Made by a program: the position numbers and the translations under genes. From contig JASNJN010000269.1 in NCBI GenBank assembly GCA_030180075.1, positions 1 to 24,959 of the forward strand: 24,959 nucleotides of DNA, written 5' to 3'. The notes beneath the pieces were generated by a model. That model was not told the origin of the DNA, did not search any database, and saw nothing but the letters and a program-made list of their open reading frames with translations. The stretch is from Mikrocytos mackini (taxonomy: Eukaryota > Endomyxa > Ascetosporea > Mikrocytida > Mikrocytiidae). Position 1 is the first letter of the stretch. Every line of letters starts with the position of its first letter. Below are positions 19,623-24,959 of this stretch, one piece after another.

Positions 19623-20942
19623 ATGATCATTTTATACTTCATACTCCTTATTGGTGCCATGAATACTACAATAAACAACGCCTCAAAACTTATTAAAAGT
19701 AAGAACGATTCTATAGACAGTTATCCCAAGTATTTATTTTACGCTTCTTTCTACGACGGCACACTATCAAACGACAATTCATACGACCACTACCTTTTAG
19801 AGTTACAAAAACTAACCAAGTCCTTAAATTCATTCTCTAGTATTTTCATTGACAAGGAGGTGTTAGCACAGCGGACTACTTTCGCAGTGAACCAACAAGA
19901 ACGGCTTTTCAGAGTGTTGTTCACCGAACTAAAAACTATTATAGCGAAGAACTTCAACACACTATTTGATATAGTACACAATCACAAAACAGCTTGGTAT
20001 TTAGATATGTGCGAGACTTATTTGTTGACAAACCTTTCAACAATTAGTTCGATAGATGACTCTGAACCAAACACATACAATATATTTATTAGAAACAAAA
20101 TAAATATAGAAGAAAAAATAAAGAACATTTTATTTTCTTCGAAATTCAACTGCATTTTTAAGGCCTATTTTAAATGTGTTAAGTTGGCCCTTTTATTGTT
20201 CTTTAGAAACGACTTTGTTACTTTTATTATTTACACTTTTAAGAAATTCATACGGTATGACATTTTTCAAAGGTTTCTTGAGGTTAATAGTAAACTACTT
20301 AGTGAAGAAGATTTGGAAAGGGTTAAAAGAATGTTAGAAATATACAAAAAAGAAACTTATCACAAAACTAGAAAAGCAATTAATAGTAGGAAATGGAAAG
20401 TGTTTGATGTTTTTAACAAACCAAAGGTTAAAAGAATAAAAATTTCCATAGAAGATATTTCGAAGATTACAGAACAAGACTTTGGAAAATATTTAACCGA
20501 TTTCGAACAGAGCCTGTACAACATTAAAGCGCATATAGATTACTTAATTGAACCTGAAGACTGGGACTGGAAATTATTAAAGTCGAAATACACAGACCTT
20601 TTTCTGATGGTAAACAAAAAGTTTTTGGTAAAGACTTTTATACAAAGAAAAACGGAAGAGTTGTTGTCTAATGAAGTAATAAAACTTACAAGTAGATATT
20701 TATATTGGGTTTTGTTTGAAGAAGACGATAAAATAAATAATGATTTTTTTAAGCTAGAAGAAAAAAAGAAGGATGTAGTAATAAAGAAAATTGAAAGAAA
20801 TAAAGATTATAAAAAACTTAGAATAGAAATGGAAATGGCGAAGAAATATGGAATAGAAAAGAAGCACAGCTTTAGGAGAATAGATAAAATAAAGACATTA
20901 ATTGAAAAAGTATCGAGTTATATAACTGAAATGTCCATATAA
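19623..20942 (+). CDS. Predicted secreted protein, unknown family
   Basis: 439 residues from ATG 19623 to TAA. The first 12 residues (MIILYFILLIGA) form a short hydrophobic core followed by MNTT; starting at the second ATG (19659) would remove it, so 19623 is preferred and a short signal peptide is likely. A second hydrophobic patch near 183-205 (LALLLFFRN, FVTFIIYTF) could be a membrane segment or a buried helix. The C-terminal 60 residues are strongly charged and lysine-rich (EEKKKDVVIKKIERNKDYKK). Helix-rich throughout, few cysteines, no motif I recognise. Head to head with Rpt3, paralleling the uS9/15919 pair. Same general type as 15919, but I see no convincing sequence identity between them. 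Confidence 0.8.
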   Translation: MIILYFILLIGAMNTTINNASKLIKSKNDSIDSYPKYLFYASFYDGTLSNDNSYDHYLLELQKLTKSLNSFSSIFIDKEVLAQRTTFAVNQQERLFRVLFTELKTIIAKNFNTLFDIVHNHKTAWYLDMCETYLLTNLSTISSIDDSEPNTYNIFIRNKINIEEKIKNILFSSKFNCIFKAYFKCVKLALLLFFRNDFVTFIIYTFKKFIRYDIFQRFLEVNSKLLSEEDLERVKRMLEIYKKETYHKTRKAINSRKWKVFDVFNKPKVKRIKISIEDISKITEQDFGKYLTDFEQSLYNIKAHIDYLIEPEDWDWKLLKSKYTDLFLMVNKKFLVKTFIQRKTEELLSNEVIKLTSRYLYWVLFEEDDKINNDFFKLEEKKKDVVIKKIERNKDYKKLRIEMEMAKKYGIEKKHSFRRIDKIKTLIEKVSSYITEMSI

Positions 20943-20943
20943 T

Positions 20944-21060
20944 AATATAATATAACACGTAGAATGTAAAATATAGAATACAAAAGCAAATTTCAAAATA
21001 ATGTTATATAATATAATATAACCCGTAAAAGGTAAAATAGAGAATACAAAGGCACAAATT
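20944..21060. repeat. Two-copy direct repeat, 66-bp period
   Basis: About 50 bases starting AATATAATATAAC at 20944 recur at 21010 (followed by ACGTAGAATGTAAAATATAG in one and CCGTAAAAGGTAAAATAGAG in the other), ending in AGAATACAAARGC. Roughly 85-90 percent alike by eye. It lies directly after the stop of the 19623 gene; probably a local tandem duplication of the 3' region. Confidence 0.7.
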
Positions 21061-21234
21061 AAAACGAGGCTAAGTCAACGATAATTTTTCATTACGAGGG
21101 TTCAGAAAATTTATGAATTTTTCTCTTCGATAGCAAATAATATACAGAATTATTTGGTAATATGATTTTTGTTGTTTTTAATTTTTATCATATAATTATT
21201 TATAATAGTTCTTTGATTATGTCGCATTTTAGTT

Positions 21235-21312
21235 GGGATATGTAAAAACCTCTTTAAGGAAACAATATCCCAGAAGACTTGGTTTAGTCTTCGAGCCCCT
21301 GTTTGAATCAGG
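21235..21312. ncRNA. Compact three-hairpin segment, possible structured RNA
   Basis: Three perfect inverted repeats in a row in 78 bases: GGGATAT (21235-21241) with ATATCCC (21265-21271); GAAGACT (21273-21279) with AGTCTTC (21286-21292), 6-nt loop; CCTG (21298-21301) with CAGG (21309-21312), 7-nt loop TTTGAAT. The last resembles a tRNA T-arm but lacks the invariant C and a fourth flanking pair, and no 5' acceptor partner is found, so it is not a normal tRNA. GC content is well above the flanks. It lies just past the stop of the NTPase-nuclease gene (minus strand), so a 3'-UTR or terminator structure, an H/ACA-like RNA, or a decayed tRNA-derived repeat are all possible. Strand is undetermined. 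Confidence 0.35.
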
Positions 21313-21337
21313 TACAACACTTATATTAACCCGTCCG

Positions 21338-23557
21338 TTAATTAAGTTCCTTTAATTTTGTTCCACGTTTCTTTTCATCTATGTTGTCAGAAAGGAAGTA
21401 ATTCAATTTACCATCTTTCAAAGCCTTGAACTTATCTTTAGTGTTCATTGAAGCCGATAGATATAAGATTTCCCATCTGTCTCATCTACAAAATCCAATG
21501 TATCGTAATTCTTTGCATTGTCTTTCATAACACGGTGATCTCTCATTTCTCCGCCATTCTTTTTTAGCTCCACTATAACACGCAGTCTGTGTTCGGGATT
21601 TGGCCCCATAATCAATCTGATTGTTAAATCTATCCTCGCTGTTTCCCTATGTTGTTTTTCGGGCTCCTTTTTGTTCATTCGAACCTCGTGGTCGACTTCA
21701 ATAAAATGTTCCAACCCTTCTTCATCTGTATAATCACATTTGCTTTTCACCATTTCTTTTATAACATGTTTAAAATGTTTCTCCATCGTATCTCGTACTT
21801 TATCTTCCTTATACGTGTTTTCCTTTATTGGACCCAGATCGTTATCCGTTTTAATTTTAACTTTCTTCATTACTTCTTTGAAGAAATTTAAGGTCAAAGC
21901 TTGTTGTAACTTACTCATATCAGATGATTCGAAAACGACCTTTTTTCCATACGTTTATTATACTCCTCGAACTTTTCTAGCATATTCCCCCGTGTAAGGG
22001 TGTCGCCCATATAAATAAATTAATGAACCTATGGTAACTTGGACTGTTCGTGTTCATCATGACATTTATTTGGGTGAAGCCAAAATGGTACGATTCGAAT
22101 AAGGTTTTGTGATAATAATCAACGGGAATTTTATCTACTGGATTGTATATTAGTTTGAGTGTCTTTTCATGTACTGAATGGGGAAAATCTTTATTTTCTC
22201 TAAACTTCTTAAACTCTTTAAATTTTCTAAAGTATTCATCCAGTTTTATCTCGCCTATAGCAATGCCACTTATCCGATCGGATATTTGGTTTGATTGTTT
22301 TTCTCCCATAAGAAAATTTAGCAGAAATTCACACTTTATTGTGCTCTGCCTCTCACCCAATTCGCGGGAAGTTGCTTTATCTATTGTAATTCCAGCATTT
22401 ATTCTATTTCTTCGTAAAATCGCATTTTTCATTAAAATTCTCAACATTTCCCCATGATAATTTTTTATTTTGTAGATAGTTTGTCCGAAGAATGTTATAA
22501 AAAAAGTGTATATGTTCCTTAAAGTTTTTTCTTCTGTCAGAGGTACGTTTCTTGAATCATATGAGTTCTCGGGAAATAATTCCTTCCATTTTTCTTTGAA
22601 TATTATTGTTGTCGATTCATCCATACTTGTTTGAAGAAAAGAATCAATTGCATTTGGTCTCGCAATAGCATCTTTCATGAGGTTATTTAGTCTGTTTATC
22701 TTCCCATCTTTAAGTTGGGCAAATGCTATTTGTTGGAACTTTTCGAAACCGATTTCACCAAAAGAAAATTGCATATTTATACTTAAAATTGGCATAAACG
22801 ACTCTATACGCCACTTGTTATTGTTCATGTTCTTTTTAGTTGAGATAGGAAGAACTGATGAAAATACAAACTGTATGCTTTTTATCTTTGTTCCATCACT
22901 GTCGAATGAAAAGGCCTTGTCGAATAACGTGACCATAAAGTTTCTATGTTTATATTCTTGATCCAAGAAAGAGGAACTGATGTGTTTTGTTCTAAATATA
23001 TTTGCTTCATCGATGAGAAAAATAACATTATTAATTCTGCTTCTTTCAGTCGTCTTTTTAGTTTTCTTTATTGTATTGGAATCTGTTTCGTCTGTGGATT
23101 CTTTTTTAACAATATAGTGTTCACCTCTAGCCAACTCTACAATAAATCTTATTAAGCCACAGTGTATTATAACTTGGGTCTGCGTACTTGTTTCTTTATT
23201 TAAAAATAGTACATCGCTATCGTGTTTAAACCTCTTAAGTGCTGCCTCATCTATTTCTGATAGTTGGACTCTTTCGATTAATTGCTTTACTATGTCCATG
23301 ATTAACCGACGGATAAAACAATCCTCCACCGTGCAACTGTCGCAAGTTTTTGAATCCAATTCAGCATCTTTCAGTATGTCCTTACAATCTATATAAACCA
23401 CCAATAAACCCCTGCATAATTTTGTAACTTTCACTTTGTCTTCTGGTTTAAGGTAGTTCATAGCGAAATGGTTAGAACCCTGTTGTTCTAGTCCTTGGGT
23501 CACTCTAAGAAACGATGTTTTCCCACTTCCCGGCACATTGCACAGAGCTATACTACA
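21338..23557 (-). pseudogene. P-loop NTPase fused to PD-(D/E)xK nuclease, frameshifted
   Basis: About 735 codons in four pieces. Piece 1 (23557-21977) begins at the phosphate-binding loop (ALCNVPGSGKTSF); Walker B VIFLIDEAN lies about 170 residues later (near 23026), then IQFVFSSVLP as a likely sensor strand. Piece 2 (about 22015-21915) reads NMLEKFEEYNKRMEK. Piece 3 (to 21445) carries a restriction-nuclease-like site: D97 in TARIDL and E117/K119 in VIVELKK, numbered from ATG 21918. Piece 4 ends at TAA 21338-21340 (LSASMNTKDKFKALKDG). All three joins need one extra base; one is an A6 run (21941-21946). An NTPase followed by this nuclease fold is the plan of Crinkler-type effectors and of AAA-ATPase-like/PDDEXK_9 proteins. 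Upstream of the P-loop there is a stop and no ATG, so the N-terminus is missing. Nuclease call is by motif only. Confidence 0.65.
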
Positions 23558-23820
23558 TTGTTATACGTGTATATAACTTAGAAGACGATACGCCAGATAC
23601 GAGTTGTCTATTACGAAAACATCACATTTGTTATGGATGTCCACTAATTCATAGCGCTGGTAAGAGTCCTTTTCCATATTTTGATTTAAAATTGGACGGT
23701 GGATTATTCAGTACCAAAATTTATATTTTTGGACAAAATTTAGATTTTATTCTTAAAAAAATTATTTTTTATCCTTGTTTTCTTCCTTTATTAAAAAATA
23801 CTGGTATTATTCTAAAATAA
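23558..23820 (+). other. Open frame of unknown origin beside the truncation
   Basis: A + frame open to TAA 23818-23820. Its part inside the NTPase gene (before about 23557) is only a shadow, but after that it reads like protein: LEDDTPDTSCLLRKHHICYGC, then SPFPYFDLKLDGG and IYIFGQ. CYGC with the preceding SC could be a zinc site. No start codon of its own is evident in the non-overlapping part. It may be the edge of a mobile element whose arrival cut off the N-terminus of the NTPase gene. Family not recognised. Confidence 0.25.
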
Positions 23821-24101
23821 GCAGCATATGTATATTTTCATAACCATTTTACCGCATTTTTACAGTTTGTATGGAATACGATGAATTACGATCGGGAGTG
23901 TATATACTCTCATATATAGCTGTGTATGTTCATATGTGAATTTTTGGTTCCCCAGTTTTGGTTTATTGTGTTTTTAAATGCCCAAAGTTCAAACTATGCT
24001 ATCGAAACATTGGATGTGTTGTAATAGCTAATGGTATGTTCCATGGCCTGTTTACGCCTTAAAAAACTTTTACAAGGGAAATAGGAGGAAATCAAATAAA
24101 A
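23821..24101. other. Spacer, nothing recognised
   Basis: AT-rich sequence with no open frame of note. Contains short TATA-rich runs (around 23898-23930) and no repeats I can define. Confidence 0.4.
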
Positions 24102-24293
24102 TTGACTAAGACCATGACACGGCCATCTAGAAACTCTGACAAGGATTTAGAAAGGTTAATATATGCTCTATCGCCGATGACAATGATTAGAGAACGTTGC
24201 GACCGCAGTAATGACATTTGTAACATAGAACTACGACGAGAATTATACAACACCGCAATCGCGTGCATATATCAATCAGAAGTGGTAAAATAG
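24102..24293 (+). CDS. Small ORF, hypothetical
   Basis: 63 codons, less AT-rich than its surroundings, strongly charged (RPSRNSDKDLERLIYAL; ERCDRSNDICNIELRREL). No family recognised and no signal peptide. The same frame continues after TAG through two further stops to the ORF at 24375/24465, so the two could be pieces of one decayed gene. A minus-strand frame (24187-24441) overlaps it and also reads plausibly in part (GRYPGGTNLLGYHSRMLALL), so even the coding strand is uncertain. Confidence 0.25.
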   Translation: MTKTMTRPSRNSDKDLERLIYALSPMTMIRERCDRSNDICNIELRRELYNTAIACIYQSEVVK

Positions 24294-24333
24294 AGCATAT
24301 AAGACGTTGCGGTAGTAATGCGAGCATACGACT

Positions 24334-24359
24334 GTGGTACCCCAGTAGATTAGTACCAC
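24334..24359. repeat. Perfect 7-bp hairpin in a GC-rich patch
   Basis: GTGGTAC (24334-24340) pairs with GTACCAC (24353-24359) across a 12-nt loop. The surrounding patch, about 24300-24405, is much richer in G and C than the window. It could be a mobile-element end or an RNA structure; no tRNA fits. Confidence 0.5.
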
Positions 24360-24464
24360 CCGGATACCTTCCCCATGCGGTTAACGGCCCGGTCACCAAC
24401 CAGTTTAAATAATTCAAATTCAAATTCAAATAGAATTCCAATAATTTTTAAAAACAAAAACAAA

Positions 24465-24638
24465 ATGACAAAATCTTACAACAGCGGGTTTGGCCATAGT
24501 TCTAAACCCGATTTTCATGATGAGACACTCTCACTTTATGACAATCTCCTGCTTTACGGCCATTCGGCCCTAAGGCACGTCAACGACGAGAGAAGGATTT
24601 TTCTTACAAAGACAACAAGCAAAGTTAAGCCGTTTTAG
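24465..24638 (+). CDS. Small ORF, hypothetical
   Basis: 57 codons from ATG 24465, preceded by the A-rich context ACAAAAACAAA and by three overlapping AAATTCAAAT units at about 24408-24432, close to the 12-mer found before the two secreted-protein genes. The frame is open back to 24375 with another ATG. The product is hydrophilic (SGFGHSSKPDFHDETLSLYD), ending KTTSKVKPF; no motif known. It may be a real small gene or an element fragment. Confidence 0.3.
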   Translation: MTKSYNSGFGHSSKPDFHDETLSLYDNLLLYGHSALRHVNDERRIFLTKTTSKVKPF

Positions 24639-24720
24639 TGCCCCAGGATCAGTTTATAAATCGAATAGGAATGACTCAAACAACTGTGTATCAATGAGAG
24701 GCTTAACCCTTTGGCACCGA

Positions 24721-24888
24721 TGTCAGTCATTTTGACCTGACACAAAACTTTAGTCATCGATCATTTGTCAGTCGTTTTAACCTGACAAAAAACTTTAGTT
24801 ATCGATATTTTGTCAGTCATTTTGACCTGACATAAAATTTTAGTCATCGACCATCTGTCAGTCATTTTGACCTGACACAAAAGTTTGA
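24721..24888. repeat. 45-bp tandem repeat (3.7 copies) with internal hairpins
   Basis: Unit starts TGTCAGTCATTTTGACCTGA at 24721, 24766, 24811 and 24856, an exact 45-base period; the last copy fades near 24888. Copies differ by a few substitutions (for example CGTTTTAA for CATTTTGA in copy 2). Each unit begins with a self-complementary segment: TGTCAG-TCA pairs with TGA-C-CTGACA around TTT, a 9-bp stem with one bulge; a short palindromic ATCGAT or relative lies near the unit end. Confidence 0.9.
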
Positions 24889-24959
24889 TCAAAATTAATA
24901 TGTATTCAATTTTAATTGATTACTCGAACATTATATTACAACAGAACTTTCCGTTAGTC

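Noticed and set aside
21265-21320. tRNA gene suggested by a T-arm-like CCTG-TTTGAAT-CAGG
   Set aside because: The invariant C of the T-loop is missing, the fifth stem pair fails, and no 5' strand complementary to the following bases is found upstream.
21649-21997. Plus-strand ORFs over the nuclease segment
   Set aside because: Hydrophobic F/L/S-rich antisense shadows of the NTPase-nuclease gene.
1-24959. Genetic code with TAA as a sense codon
   Set aside because: uS9 (after KSFR) and Rpt3 (after the HbYX tail FYK) stop at TAA exactly where their families end, so TAA terminates here.

Overview
The window looks like nuclear DNA of a small, AT-rich, intron-poor eukaryote, most likely a microsporidian. 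Reasons: a eukaryotic 40S protein (uS9/RPS16) and a 26S proteasome ATPase (Rpt3) as intronless, diverged genes with short spacers; several predicted secreted proteins of no recognised family; and many mobile-element remains (Helitron, Mutator-like). I cannot name the species. Isolated n bases (about 8219-8254 and 12342-12455) mean some small indels could be sequencing errors.

Layout. 1-1059: 3' part of a Mutator-like transposase. 1060-2205: no intact gene. 2206-2619 (-): a 137-residue helical protein whose pattern fits an RNA polymerase II CTD-interaction domain. 2940-7687 (+): a nearly complete Helitron Rep/helicase reading frame (OTU, zinc-knuckle region, HUH Rep with two tyrosines, PIF1-type helicase), broken by two in-frame TAA codons and one frameshift. 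7688-15143: a gene graveyard. It holds a broken unknown gene (8204-8755, -), a relic of proteasome ATPase Rpt4 (9065-9577, +), and a giant imperfect palindrome (arms 10564-11804 and 11850-13084, 45-nt spacer). The palindrome's right arm runs into an unknown gene relic and its left arm copies the end of that relic.

15144-20942: a dense gene block. uS9 (-) and Rpt3 (-) each stand head to head with a predicted secreted-protein gene (15919 and 19623, +). These two share a near-identical 12-mer just before their ATG. A third secreted-protein gene (17070-18041, -) has one in-frame TAA. 20943-21337: a 66-bp-period duplication and a compact three-hairpin segment. 21338-23557 (-): a P-loop NTPase joined to a PD-(D/E)xK nuclease, Crinkler-like in architecture, with three same-direction frameshifts and no N-terminus. 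23558-24959: poorly understood, with small ORFs, a GC-rich patch with a hairpin, and a 45-bp tandem repeat that can itself form hairpins.

Working together: the housekeeping genes are intact and the transposons and paralogues around them are decaying. Every nonsense break I found inside an otherwise open frame is TAA. The uS9 and Rpt3 genes end at TAA exactly where their families end, so TAA is a real stop here and the breaks are best read as A/T-biased decay.
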